This document shows, piece after piece, positions 1-10,638 of a stretch of 64,000 nt of DNA. The stretch is from NCBI GenBank assembly GCA_039654915.1, contig CM077595.1, positions 45,849,501 to 45,913,500 on the forward strand. Reading direction: 5' to 3'. Position 1 is the first letter of the stretch. Every line of letters begins with the position of its first letter. This DNA comes from Aquilaria yunnanensis. Taxonomy: Eukaryota > Streptophyta > Magnoliopsida > Malvales > Thymelaeaceae. The translations under genes and the position numbers were made by a program. A model generated the notes under the pieces. It saw only the letters and a list, made by a program, of their open reading frames with translations, was not told where the DNA came from and searched no databases.

Positions 1-507
1 ATAGTGGCAAAAATACAACTTATTCATTAAGCTGGGCAAGGCATCAACTAAAACACAACAATTACGCTGTGCAAACTTTTCAAACCACGAAAATGATCTT
101 CCATGTAATTACCAAGGTGTCTAAACTCGGTGGAACTGGAACTCCCATAGTACTTCCTAGATTCAGCTAATAAAACGCATTAACTACATGAAAAGTTCAG
201 AAGCCAGAGCTAGTGGCACCTCAGAAACCCTCTATCCACATATTTCATGCTTTTGTGTTATATACTAAAGGAAAAACACTACAATGAGTACCAAAAGGTG
301 ATTATTTACTATTTTAGTCTCAAATACGAAAATGAATGTGCATTAAAACGATGGGTATAAAAGAAAAACCGTATTAGTTGGCGCTCGTTTTGAAATGTGG
401 TGGAAGTACCCATAGCATTAACTAGACATACTCATCTTAATCTTGAAGGGTAGTAAATGACAGGCAATAGCCGGCAATTGAAAAAAGTAGAAGGTAAGTG
501 TCTTAAC
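1..507 (-). other. Intron 2 of the leftmost gene (incomplete)
   Basis: This is AT-rich sequence downstream of the exon 2 donor. I translated the minus strand by eye and found no continuation of the protein (expected to begin with the rest of a split codon starting with G). The intron therefore probably extends beyond position 1. Nothing else is recognisable. Confidence 0.5.
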
Positions 508-1107
508 CAACTGTCCAGCTATAGCTAGTGCACCCAATGCCTTGAGACCCTCTCGTGCAGACCTCAAATGTGTGATTCCCATCAAGCAAGTTCGAGTACA
601 TAATCTCGCCACTTCCACATTCTGAAGTCATGCCCAAATCAAGCTGCATTTGTTGCAATAATCAGAATTCAGAAGATCTAAATAGCTTGCAGGAACAAAA
701 GGGGCGAAAAGTCTGCATCCTCATCCTAAAAATGATGCATTTTAGTATTAAAATTGCAATTCGACATAAATTAATAGACTTCGCGAAAGAAGTAAAGATT
801 AAGATTAGTACATAAGCAATAATGGAACCTGACAAGAACCAACCTGCTTAAAAATGTGAAAATCAAAACCTTTAAACAAAATAAATGAAAAAAATCCAAC
901 CTTGCAACTGATATTACAGCTTGAGCAAATGCCATGTCCACCCTCCGACACTTGGAAGACAAAAGTGGCAGAGTTGAGATGGGAGAATGCATGAGGAGCC
1001 TTTAAGAACTTGACAGAGTATTCTGAACCTCCACAACTATATTTAAGGCACAGAAACAGGAAAACCCAAGAAAGCAGAACGACCCAAGAGGTTTTGGGGA
1101 ACCCCAT
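508..1107 (-). CDS. 5' end of a plant secreted/membrane protein gene (exons 1 and 2, partial)
   Basis: Exon 1 is 901-1107 (69 codons, ATG at 1107) and exon 2 is 508-643 (136 bp). The intron at 644-900 has a GT donor directly after AAG and an AG acceptor after TGCAG. Intron 2 starts at 507 (GTTAAG) in phase 1. Both exons are open and join in phase 0. The product begins with a signal peptide (hydrophobic core about residues 8-22, then a Cys-Gly-Gly region). The mature start reads EYSVKFLKAPHAFSHLNSA, followed by a Cys cluster (CSSCNISCK). Exon 2 carries YSNLLDGNHTFEVC and a GIGC..SYSWTV stretch. From memory, this resembles the N-terminus of a conserved large plant extracellular/multi-membrane protein sometimes annotated as 'polycystin cation channel-like'; the name is unsure. 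The remaining exons lie left of the window. Splice logic and codon continuity make it a real gene, the only one here. Confidence 0.8.
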
Positions 1108-1760
1108 TTCAGAGTAGTCCCCAAACTAAAAAGACCAAGATGTGCACAAACTAGGACTCACCCAGAACAAAGGATAGATTTTTGTGAGGCCTGCACAAAA
1201 AAGAAACTCCGGAACAAAAACAGAGAAAATGCATGATGAGGTTAAAGATTGGGGGTAGCCACAAATGTTGTAGATAAAAAAGGATAGAAATTTAATAAAT
1301 GGGTAATGAGGGTGGATTATGTGGGTTGAGAGAGCTATGTGTGTTATGTCTGTTTCGCTGAGGATAATGCATATGAAGCTGAGAGTAATGCCTCCAATTG
1401 GTGCCTGGCAAAGATGAGAGAGAAGGAGAGATTTGTAATTGCATGCGTTGGAATGGGGGTGCGTGGAAATGGGGTCAAAGCCAAAGGACCAGAGAGAGAG
1501 AGAGGTTCAGTCACTCTCTCTGCTGTTCTTGGGACTTCGAATCAGAGAAGCTTATTTACGTGCCACATTATTGATACCACTTGTTACAAGGTACAACTTA
1601 CACCTTAAGTACGGACCCGAATCTAAAATACATTGTCTTCCCAATACAAGCACTTTTTTACCTTTTCTTCAAATTTTTCAATTTTTGACATTTAAGGACC
1701 TAAGTTTACAAATGGAGTAAAAACACTTTAAAACAAGGGAATGGGTTACAACCTGCTTTA
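1108..1760 (-). promoter_or_regulatory. 5' UTR and upstream flank of the leftmost gene
   Basis: This DNA lies immediately upstream of the ATG at 1107. It includes a (GA)n run around 1493-1503 and a CT-rich stretch just after it, typical of plant core promoters and 5' UTRs. A GGGTGAGT donor-like word and a TGCAG acceptor-like word lie within 100 bp of the ATG, but no 5' UTR intron can be established. Short open frames here are GA/CT-rich chance frames. The minisatellite begins just beyond. Confidence 0.35.
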
Positions 1761-1822
1761 CTAGTTGCAAATTATGTGATACCAATTTCAAGTTAAGTGG
1801 TACAAAAATAAGCTTAAGTGGT

Positions 1823-1851
1823 ACCAAAATTAGGTTGGACCTAATTTTGGT
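1823..1851. repeat. 13-bp inverted repeat at the array's left edge
   Basis: ACCAAAATTAGGT at 1823-1835 is followed after 3 nt by its exact reverse complement at 1839-1851. To the right the next ~25 bp still read as inverted array units before the array settles into its usual orientation. This marks an orientation switch in the array. Confidence 0.75.
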
Positions 1852-2980
1852 GCCATTTAACTTAAATTTGGTACCATTTTAAATCAGGTTCATGTGGTAT
1901 AAAATTTGAGTTCAAGTGGCACCTATATCAAATCCAGGTTAATTTGATATCAGATTCAGGATAATGTGGTATCAAATTTAGACTCAAGTGATACCAAATT
2001 CAGGTTAGAGTGCTACCGGATTTAGGTTCATGTGGTGTTGAATTCAAGTTCATATGGTATTAGATTTAAGTTCATGTGGTATTGAATTCAAGTTCATATG
2101 GTATCAAATTCAGGTTCATGTGTTATGAGATTTAGATTCATGTGATGGCATATTTAGGTTGATATGATATTAAATTTAGGTTCAAGTAGTACCAGATTCA
2201 GGTTAGAGTGGTATCAAATTCAGGTTCATGTGGCACCATTTTCAAGTTTATGCAGTATCATATTTAAGTTTATGTGGTATTTAATTAAGGTTAAATAATA
2301 TCAAATTAAGGTTCTTATGATATTAGATTAAGGTTAAGAAGTATCAGATTGAGATTCATGTGGTATGAGATTTAGGTTCATGTGATAGCATATTTAGGTT
2401 GATATGGTATCAGATTTAGGTTCAAGTGATACTAGATTCAGGTTCATGTAGCACCATTTTCAAGTTTATGCGAGTTTATATGGTATCATATTAAGGTTAA
2501 ATGGTATTAGATTGAAGTTCATGTGGTATCAGATTGAGGTTTTTATGGTATCAAATTGAGATTAAGTGATAGTAGATTCAGGTTTATGTAGTACTAGATT
2601 TAGGTTAGTATGGTATCGAATTCAAGTTCAAGTGGTATCAAATACAAGTTCAAGTAGTATCAAATTTAGGTTCATGTGGTAGCAGATTTAGATTATGTGA
2701 TATCAAATTTAGGTTCAAGTGGTACCAGATTCAGGTTAGCATGGTTCCAAATTTAGGTTCATGGGTTGCTGGATTCAGGTTCATATGATATCAGATTCAG
2801 GATCATGTAGTATCAGATTAAGGTTAAGATGCATCAAATTGAGGTTCTTATGGTATCAAATTGAGATTACGTAATAGCAGATTTAGGTTTATGTGGTATC
2901 AAATTTAGGTTAGAGCGGTATAGGATTTAGGTCAGAGTGGTATAGGATTCAAGTATCAAATTCAAGTGGTGCCAAAAGTA

Positions 2981-3110
2981 GGTTCATTGTAACCAATTGA
3001 ACTAGCTAAACTAGTACCAAAATTAGGTTCAAGTGGTAGAAAAATGAGGTTTGAGTGGGACCAAAATCAGGGGGTATGACCGGTGACCGATGGATCTGGT
3101 TAAAGGGGTA
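2981..3110 (+). repeat. Higher-order module within the minisatellite (copy 1)
   Basis: A non-unit segment of the type 'AACCaattgaac...ACCAAAATTAGG...TGACCGGTGACCGA...GGTTAAA' interrupts the 22-bp units. Related segments recur at 6470-6600 and 7150-7290. The array therefore contains a longer higher-order period as well as simple units. Confidence 0.6.
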
Positions 3111-5160
3111 CCGGATTTAGGTTCAAGTGGTGTCAAAATCAAGTTAATTGGTACCAGATTTAGGTTCAAGTGGAATGAGAATCAGGTTCATTTGGTATTA
3201 GATTTTGTTAAGTGGTACTAGATTCGGGTTCATGTGGTATAAGATTTAGGTTCATGTGGTATCAGATTCATATTAAATGGTATCAAATTTAGGTTCATGT
3301 GATACTAGATTTAGGTTCATGTGGTATTAGATTCAAGTTAAGTAGTACCAGATTCAGGTTCATGTGATATCAAATTTAGATTCAAGTCAAGTGGTATCAG
3401 ATTTGGGCTCATGTAGCATTAGATTTAGGTTCATGTGGTATCTTATTCAAGTTAAATGATACCAAATTTAGGTTTATGTGGCATTAGATTCAGGTTAAGT
3501 AGTGCCAAATTCTGGTTCATTTGATATCATATATAGGTTCATGTGGTATCATATTCATGTTAAGTGGTATTATGTTCAAGTTTATGTGTTATTAGATTAA
3601 GATTCATGTGGTATCATTTTCTAGTTAAGTGGTACTAGATTCAGGTTAATTTGGTATCAAATTTAGGTTCATATGGTATCAGATTTAGGTTAAATGGTAT
3701 CAAATTCAGGTTCATGTGGTATCAGATTCAAACTAAGTGGTACCAAATTCAGGTCTGTGTGGCATGAGATTCACGATCATGTGGTATCAAATTCAAGTTA
3801 AGCAGTACTAGATTTAGGTTCATGTGGTATGAAGTTTAGGATCATATGGTATCAGATTTAGGTTAAGTGGCATCACATTCAGGTTCATATGGTATCAAAT
3901 TTAGGTTCAGGTGGTATTAGATTCAGGTTCATATGGTACTAGATTTAGGTTCATGTGATTAGGTTAAGTGGTTTTAGATTTAGGTTCATGTGGTATCAGA
4001 TTTAGATTTATATGATATCATATTCAAGTTAAGCGATACCAGATTTAGGTTCATGTCATATTAGATTCAGGTTAAGTGGTAATAGATTTAAGTTCATATG
4101 GTATCAGATTTCGGTTCATGTAGTATCAGATTTAGGTTAAGTGGTATCATATTCAGGCTTATGTGGTATCAGATTTAGCTTCATGTGGTATCAGATTCAG
4201 GATAAGTGGTACTAGATTCAGGTTTATGTGATATGAGATTCAGGTTCATGTGGTGTCAAATTCAAGTTAAGTGGTATCAGATTTAGGTTCATGTGGCATC
4301 AGATTTGGGTTCATGTGGTATCATATTCAGGTTAAATGGTACTATATTCAGGTTAATGTGGTATTATATTCAGATTAAATGGTACCAGATTCAGGTTCAT
4401 GTTGATTTATGAAATATCAGATTCAGGTGAAATGGTATTATATTTAGGTTCACATAGTATCATATTCAAATGTCTATTTTTACATCACCACACCATATTT
4501 TCTACCTTTTTTTCCTTTGGACTTTAATTTTGCAAAGTGGAGAATGGAACCGAAGCATCGAATCAAATCAGAAATGAGTGGAGCAAAAAAACAAAAAGTT
4601 CAGACGATCAGTTCATTGGGGCTGCAGCCCCACAGTTCAAAAACTCAGGAAGCTAAAATTACATCCTGGGTATTGCAACTTTACGGCACTAATGACCGTT
4701 GAGCTTTAGGTGCTCCAGTGCTAGATGACCTCTTTGGGCACCCTAGCGCCCCTTACACCCAAATAAAAATGGTCCCCCACCTCCAATTTGAATCTAAGTA
4801 GGTTATTGACTAGGGGATTTGATCCAAATGGATAGGTGAATGAAAGAGACACATTTAAGACTTAGAAAAATCTAGAACCAAGCTTAGAGACATTCATTAT
4901 TCTTCATCTTCTCAAGGGAGAGTTGAGTTTTCTTCTTCATTTTTTCTTTCAACTTTCATTATCTTGTGGAGATATTTGTGAAGAGTTGCTTGGAGGAGGC
5001 TTAGAGCTTTTGAGGATTTCTTGATAACTTAATGAGTCAAGCTCATTTAGTTCATTTTGGTTTCTTTTTTCCTTTTCCTTATAGTTAGACATGGATGTTG
5101 TTTTGTGTATTTTTATATTTATGTTTAGTTTGATTATGGTGTAGTTTTCTCTACACTTTC

Positions 5161-5325
5161 TGTAACACCCCATATCCCACATGGGTGAATTGTGGGAAGC
5201 CTTATGTGGATATATAGGCTTCAATTCCAGAACATAAGCACCTAGCGCTTATCCTTTTCATAAAGGATAGCCCATGTGGTGTGGGCAGGTGTTCCGTTGA
5301 CCAGTTCTGGACTTGGGTCATTATA
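5161..5325 (+). repeat. TRIM 5' LTR
   Basis: 165 bp, the same as the copy at 5526-5690. It contains a short local palindrome around TATCCTTTTCATAAAGGATA. No 5S-like promoter of the Cassandra type was recognised. Confidence 0.93.
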
Positions 5326-5327
5326 GA

Positions 5328-5340
5328 TGGTATCAGAGCC
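5328..5340 (+). promoter_or_regulatory. TRIM primer-binding site (initiator Met tRNA)
   Basis: TGGTATCAGAGCC lies 2 nt after the 5' LTR. Its first 12 bases are the complement of the plant initiator methionine tRNA 3' end, the usual primer for TRIMs and many copia elements. Confidence 0.93.
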
Positions 5341-5525
5341 GACCCGGGACCACGATGGTGTGGCATAGTAGGTATGCACATGCATCGTCTACCGGGACTG
5401 ATCCTGGATTCGAGAGGCTACTTGGCCAGGGGCTAAGTAGTTCGATTAGAGAGGTTACTTGGTCCGAGGAACCAAGTAATCCGATTGACCCCAACGGGGA
5501 CGTTGGGTACATAAGGGGGGGAGTT

Positions 5526-5690
5526 TGTAACACCCCATATCCCACATGGGTGAATTGTGGGAAGCCTTATGTGGATATATAGGCTTCAATTCCAGAACAT
5601 AAGCACCTAGCGCTTATCCTTTTCATAAAGGATAGCCCATGTGGTGTGGGCAGGTGTTCCGTTGACCAGTTCTGGACTTGGGTCATTATA
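5526..5690 (+). repeat. TRIM 3' LTR
   Basis: 165 bp, the same as the 5' LTR. It is preceded by a purine run (AAGGGGGGGAG at about 5513-5523) that fits the polypurine tract used to prime plus-strand synthesis. Confidence 0.93.
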
Positions 5691-6469
5691 CTTTCTATGG
5701 TTGTAGCTACTTGAATTGGCTATGCTGGATGGATTATTGGCTATTTGTCTTTGATTTTCCTCCTTTGCTTGTTTACTCTTCTCCTTAAGCTCATTGTTGT
5801 GTTGATTGATTAAGGCCCTAGTCAATTATACCTTACATTTCTTTTAAACTCTTGATAAAGATTAAAAGAATTAGAATTAGAAAAAGAGTGTATTGGCCAT
5901 TGGCTTATTGGAAGATTAGTCTAGGACACTAGGTGAAGATAAATTGAACTTGTCATGCCTCTCTTGAACTATCAATTCATATGGGAGTCCATGCCAACGT
6001 AAGCTTGGGAGAGTGACTCTTTCATTTGGGAGAGTTAGGGCCCAATTAGTTAACTTCACCAACAAGTAGAAAACCAAACCATTAGCCTTAATTTACTAGC
6101 CAACCAAGTTAAACAGTGAAAACCATAAGAAGTGTGTTTCATTAATTCACTAGAAAATCCCTAATTTGTATTGTGTTTGTTGTTCTTGTTTAGTAGTAAT
6201 TTAAGTAGAGTCGCAAACTTAGTTATTTTCATAGTAAGTAAATCATCAATTATTATTTGTTTAGTTGAAGTGAGTTTCAAGGTAGTGGTAATTGGCAAAT
6301 AATATAAATCAACCCTCATGTGAACGATATCTTACTCACCCTATTTACACTCATTTTATGCACTTAAGGTTTAAAGTTTTAAAACACACAACAGTATCAG
6401 ATTTAGGTTCATGTGGTATAAAACTCAAGTTATGTGATATCTAATTTTAGTAAAGTGGTACCAAAATTA

Positions 6470-6600
6470 GGTTAAATGTAACCGCTTGAACCAGTTAAAG
6501 TGGCACCAAAATTAGGTTAAAGTGGTACTAGAATAAGGATTAAATGGTACATAAATCTGGTTAAGTGTGACTAGTGATTGGTTTAAATAGTTAAAGTGAT
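6470..6600 (+). repeat. Higher-order module within the minisatellite (copy 2)
   Basis: Carries the words GTAACCGCTTGAACCAGTTAAAG, CACCAAAATTAGG and TGACTAGTGATTGG in the same order as copies 1 and 3. Confidence 0.6.
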
Positions 6601-7149
6601 ACCATATTAAGGTTAAATGGTATCAGAATTAGATTAAGTGGTCTGAGATTGAGATTCAAGTGGTATTAGATTTAAGTCAAGTGATATCATATTCAAGTTC
6701 AAGTGATATCAGATTGAGGTTCATGTGGTATAGATTTGAGGTTCAATCGATATCAAATTAAGGTTAAGTGGTAACTAATTAAGGTTCATGTGGTACAGAT
6801 TCCAAGTTCAAGTGGTATCAAATTAAGGTTAAGTGGTAACAGATTGAAATTCATGTGGTTTGGATTTGAGGTTCAAATGGTATCAGATTGAGATGAAGTG
6901 GTAATTGATTGAGGTTCATGTAATATGGATTTGAGGTTCAAGTGATATTAGATTGAAGTTAAGTGTTAACTGATTAAGGTTCATGTAATATCTAATTGAT
7001 GTTCAAATGGTATGGATTTGAGGTTCAAGTGGCATGGATTTCAGGTTTATATAGTACCAGATTCAAATTAAAGTGGTACCATATTTAGGTTTATGTGGTA
7101 TTACATTTAGGTTTTTGTGGTGCCAAAATAAAGTTCAAGTGGTACCAAA

Positions 7150-7290
7150 TCAGGTTTGATATAACCGATTGAGCCGGTTAAATTGGTACCAATATTAGGT
7201 TCAAATGGTAGCAAAATAAGGTTTGAGTAGTGCTTAAATTAGGTTAAGTGTGACCAGTGACCAATTGATTCAGTTAAAGTGGTACCAAAT
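7150..7290 (+). repeat. Higher-order module within the minisatellite (copy 3)
   Basis: Carries TAACCGATTGAGCCGGTTAAA, ACCAATATTAGG and TGACCAGTGACCAATTG, in the same order as copies 1 and 2. Confidence 0.6.
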
Positions 7291-8075
7291 TTAGGTTCAA
7301 GTGGTGCCAAAATCAGGTTAAGTGGTATCAAATTGAGGTTCATGTGGTATTAGATTAAGGTTTATATGTTATCATATTGAAGTTCATATGGTATCAGATT
7401 TAGATTCATATGGTATCACATTCAGGTTTAGTAGTATTAAATTTAGGTTCATGTAATATCAGATTTAGGTACATGTGATATTAGATTCAGGTTAAATGGT
7501 TTAATATTTAGGTTTATATGGTATTAGATTCAGGTTATGTGGTATAAGATTTATGTTCATGTGGTATCAAATTCAGGTTAAGTGGTATTAGATTTAAGTT
7601 CATATGGTATCTAATTTAGGTTTATGTGGTATCAGATTTAGGTTCATATGATATCAAATTCAGGTTGAGTGGTATAAAATTTGGATTCATATGGTATTGG
7701 ATTCAAGTTATGTGGCATGAGATTTAGATTCATGTAGTATCAGATTCAAGTTAAGTGGTATCAGATTAAGGCTGATGTGGTATTTGATTTACGTTCATAT
7801 AGTATTAGATTCAGGTTTAGTGGTGTCAAATTTAGATTTATGTGGTATTAGATTCAGGTTGTGTGATATTAGATTCAGGTTCATGTAGTATCCGATTTAG
7901 GTTTATTATGTTATCAGATTCAGGTTGAGTGGTATCAAATTTAAGTTCATATGTTATCAAATTGAGGTTCATGTGGTATTAGATTCTGGTTTATATGGTT
8001 TCAGATTAAGGTTAAGTTGTATCAGATTTAGGTTTATGTGGTATCAAATTTAGGATTAGTAGTATCAGATTGAAA

Positions 8076-8590
8076 TTTAAGATTATTGATTATGGTTAGG
8101 ATTGGGGTTTAAGGTTTAGGATTATGGATTAGGGTTAGTGTTAGGCTTATGGTTTAGGTTTGGTGTTAGGCTTAAGGGTTAGGATTAGGGTTAAACTTAA
8201 GGGTTAAGGTGGGTTAAGGTTAATGTTAGGGATTATGATTAGGTTTAGGGGTTAGGGTTAGTATTAGGTTCAGGGGTTAGGATTAGGGTTAAGGTTATTG
8301 TTAAGGATTAGAGTTAGGTTTAAGGCTAGGATTTAAGGGTTAAGGTTAGGTTTTGAGGGTTAGCTTTTAAGGGTTAGGATTAGGGGTTAGAGTTAGGTTT
8401 AGGGGTTAAGATTAAGGGTTAGGGTTAGCATTTAGGGTTAGGGATTAAGGTTAATATTGGGCTTAGGGGTTAGGATTAGTGTTAAGTTTAGTGGTTAGGA
8501 TTAGGGTTTAGATGTTAGGGTTAGGTCTTAGGTGTTAAGATAAAGGTTTAGATGTTAGGGTTTAGTTTTGAGTTTGTGGCTGGGGTTACA
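8076..8590 (+). repeat. Interstitial telomere-like repeat, degenerate
   Basis: A dense run of GGGTTAGG, GGATTAGGG, GTTTAGGGG and TTAAGGG words, all in G-rich orientation on the plus strand. The plant telomere unit is TTTAGGG; here 6- to 8-bp variants are mixed, so this is an old interstitial tract or a telomere-like satellite. It joins the minisatellite without a break. Confidence 0.8.
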
Positions 8591-9299
8591 GTGAGGTTTA
8601 AGGTTTTTTGAATTTTAAACCTATATTAATTATAAAAAAATAATAATTATCTAACCGAAACATGCAATCTTGCTTGATGTTAGTGATTAGAATAATTTAT
8701 AGCTCTAACAAACAAAACAAGCTGCTGACACCCAATTTTGTCCGGGTACTGACTTTGGTCTAAGTTTTAGGTTAGGAAAATTAGTTTAAGAGTATTTTGA
8801 TTTTTAAAGGGGCAGTTTAGTCTTTTTAGGTAATTGTTGGTTTTTGGAGTTTAAAGTATTCATCTAGAGTAGGAATAGGAATTAGTTTAGTTTAGGTACT
8901 AATTTGGAGTCCTAAAAGTCTTGTAGGGTCAATTTAGGTAAAAAGAAAAAGTTTGGGAGGAAACTAGGGATTTTTAGAAAGCTTTGAGCAAAATTCAAAG
9001 TTTGGGGCAAATCTGTCAATTTTAGAGAGTTTGAGCCAAATCTGGCTATTTTATGGAATTTTAGGAAAATCCGGGGATTTTTGCAAAGTTTTGGGCTAAT
9101 CTGACAATTCCTGAAAGTTTTGGATCAAATTGAAATTCGTACAGAATTTAGGGCAGAATAGGCAGATTGAGAGTTTTATTGGACTGAAACTAGTAATTTC
9201 ACCAGATTATATCCTAATTGGACTAAACTTCTTCAAATTTGATTTGGATGAAGTTTAAACTCTAAAAACAGTGTTAATCGCGTTTTAAACCCCCACTAG

Positions 9300-9307
9300 T
9301 ATAAATA
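9300..9307 (+). promoter_or_regulatory. TATA box of the solo LTR
   Basis: TATAAATA about 50 bp before a purine-rich leader (GAGAGAAAGGAGAG) in the middle of the LTR, the expected U3/R position for a retrotransposon promoter. Confidence 0.65.
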
Positions 9308-9424
9308 TGGGTCCAGATTTCGAGAGAAAGGAGAGAAAAATCGAAGCCATAAGCTCCTAACTTGAAAAAAGAGAAAACTGCCGCCTCAAGTCCCTATTTT
9401 CTCGCTACTTCTCTCCCAGAAACC

Positions 9425-9830
9425 CTAGCTTCTTCCCTGAGCGGCCGCCACCCCTGGGAGTGCTCCCTCTCTGTCCGACGCTTCCAGTCTTCCTCTCCCG
9501 TTCGTTGACCACCCTCCTCCGTTGTCACCGTCAGCCCATCGCTGCTGCTTCCCCATCGTCGTTCTCTCTTTTCCCTCCACCGCCTTTCTCTCTTCTCCCT
9601 CCCCCGTCGCGACGCTCTCTCTCGCCGTCCATCGCGACACTCGCCCGACGCGTTTCTCTAAAGCAGCCGCCGTTTCTCGCCGTCCGCCGCCTTCCTTCTG
9701 CCCCCTGATGTCGCCTCGGTCTCCCCAACACAGCCCAGGCCGCCGCTCGCTTCGCCATCGACGGTGAAGGGAGAATCGAAGAGGATCCACCGACAAACCC
9801 GTGAACCCGACCCGTTTCTGACCCAGTCAA
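9425..9830 (+). other. GC-rich, CpG-rich island inside the solo LTR (R/U5 leader)
   Basis: Markedly GC-rich against an AT-rich background, made mostly of C/T-rich triplets (CCGCC, TCTCTC, CGTCGC) with AAACCCTAGC just before it. Open frames of 80-120 codons on both strands follow from the composition and are Ser/Pro/Arg-rich. No known domain is seen, so I do not call a gene. A comparable GC-rich patch occurs in the inverted Tat LTR at about 45830-46250. Confidence 0.6.
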
Positions 9831-10638
9831 CTATTTTTCGGTAAAACTCAATTTAGTCCTCCAACTTTCTATTTCGTTCATTTAAGTCATTAACTTTCTT
9901 ATTTTTTGAGATTAGTCACTGACAGCAAGTTTATTTCTTTGTTTTCCTTTGTTTCTTTTCTTTCTATTGTTTGTTTAGCCATGCATTAGATTTAACCATT
10001 AAATTCACAAAAGGATATAGCTTAGGATACTTATTTATTTTTATTTTATCTCTCTGTTTCTCTTTTATTTCCTTTTAAGTTTTCTTAGAATAGTTTTCAT
10101 CTTATTTTTATTTTAATTTACATAATGCATCTAAGAAAATCACACTTAGGAAATTTTATACCGCATGGGTCCGACAAAACCCTAGGATGAATTTATGACG
10201 ATAGTAAATTTTAAGATCCATATCCGGGTGGTTCGATTAGGATCCATGGTTTGGATTGATAATCAACTAAAATATTTAAAAGATAAATAAGGATAGGTTA
10301 AGTTTTTAGGTTCCACATCCGGGTGATCCGATAGGATCTATGGTTTGGAAATATCAAAATTTTATAAAACCAAATAAAATCAAATAGGAAGGTTTAGAAG
10401 TCCATATCCGGGTGGTTCGGTTAGAATCCATGGTTTGGATATTAATTGAAGTTATTTAAAGCAAACAAAACAAAATTAAAAATTAAACTAGGTACCAATT
10501 TTGGGCGCTAGAATAAAGTTATTTCAGCATAACCATACTCCCGAACCCCTCGAACTCTCGTAGACCATTTTTAGGTGTCCAATCGACCTAGGTGAAACCG
10601 ATTGGTGGCGACTCCCAAAAACACGTTGCTACACAAGC

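Larger units (their letters stand above)
1761..4470 (+). repeat. Degenerate ~22-bp minisatellite array, part 1
   Basis: This is a continuous tandem array of a unit close to GGTTCATGTGGTATCAGATTTA. Common variants are TTAAG or TTCAAG for TTCATG, and ATTCAG for ATTTAG. Units drift independently and vary slightly in length, so this is an old, unhomogenised array. There is no coding frame through it. It continues at 6394 after the inserted block at 4471-6393. Confidence 0.93.
5161..5690 (+). mobile_element. TRIM (miniature LTR retrotransposon), complete, with identical LTRs
   Basis: Two 165-bp direct repeats, 5161-5325 and 5526-5690, are identical by eye. They begin TGTAACACCCCATATCCC and end CATTATA. 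The target duplication CTTTC is at 5156-5160 and 5691-5695. A primer-binding site follows the left LTR and a G-rich polypurine stretch precedes the right one. The 200-bp interior has no retroelement protein, as expected for a TRIM, which must be mobilised by an autonomous element. LTR identity implies a very recent insertion. Confidence 0.95.
4471..6393 (+). mobile_element. LTR-like block inserted in the minisatellite (probable solo LTR)
   Basis: Array units stop at about 4470 and resume at about 6394. The intervening unique DNA begins with TG (TGTCTATTTTTAC) and ends near ...ACACACAACA. Its last ~100 bp (CAACCCTCATGTGAACGATATC and following) look like the 3' end of Ty3/gypsy LTRs, and 4860-4960 has an LTR-like CT-rich leader. 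No coding domain is seen. A clean 5-bp target duplication could not be shown because the flanks are repetitive. Removing the nested TRIM leaves about 1.4 kb. Confidence 0.5.
6394..8075 (+). repeat. Degenerate ~22-bp minisatellite array, part 2
   Basis: The same unit and orientation as 1761-4470 resume directly after the inserted block (GTATCAGATTTAGGTTCATGTGG). From 6700 to 7050 a sub-variant with TTGAGGTTCA and TGGTAACTGATT predominates, a local amplification. The array grades into telomere-like sequence at about 8076. Confidence 0.92.
8723..10633 (+). mobile_element. Solo LTR of a Ty3/gypsy (probably Tat-type) element
   Basis: It starts TGCTGACACCCAATTTTGTC and ends GTTGCTACA. The target duplication CAAGC is exact at 8718-8722 and 10634-10638. 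Near the end, TTGGTGGCGACTCCC matches a motif typical of Tat-type LTR ends (established pattern, recalled). Inside are a TATA box (9300), a GC-rich leader (9425-9830) and three reiterations of 'CCATATCCGGGTGGTTCG' type between 10210 and 10420. No internal domain is present, so it probably arose by LTR-LTR recombination. Confidence 0.9.

Noticed and set aside
1339..1720. Two overlapping plus-strand frames upstream of the host gene
   Set aside because: They lie in promoter-like GA/CT-rich DNA with no protein resemblance.
5161..5690. Assignment of the TRIM to the Cassandra family
   Set aside because: Cassandra LTRs carry a 5S rRNA-like promoter; none was recognisable here.
1761..8075. Regular direct repeats that might suggest a CRISPR-like array
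   Set aside because: Units are contiguous with no unique spacers, and the window is plant nuclear DNA with introns and plant transposons.
9425..9830. Overlapping open frames of 80-123 codons on both strands
   Set aside because: They follow from a CpG-rich, stop-poor composition inside an LTR; no domain, no codon signal, and Ser/Pro/Arg-rich nonsense.
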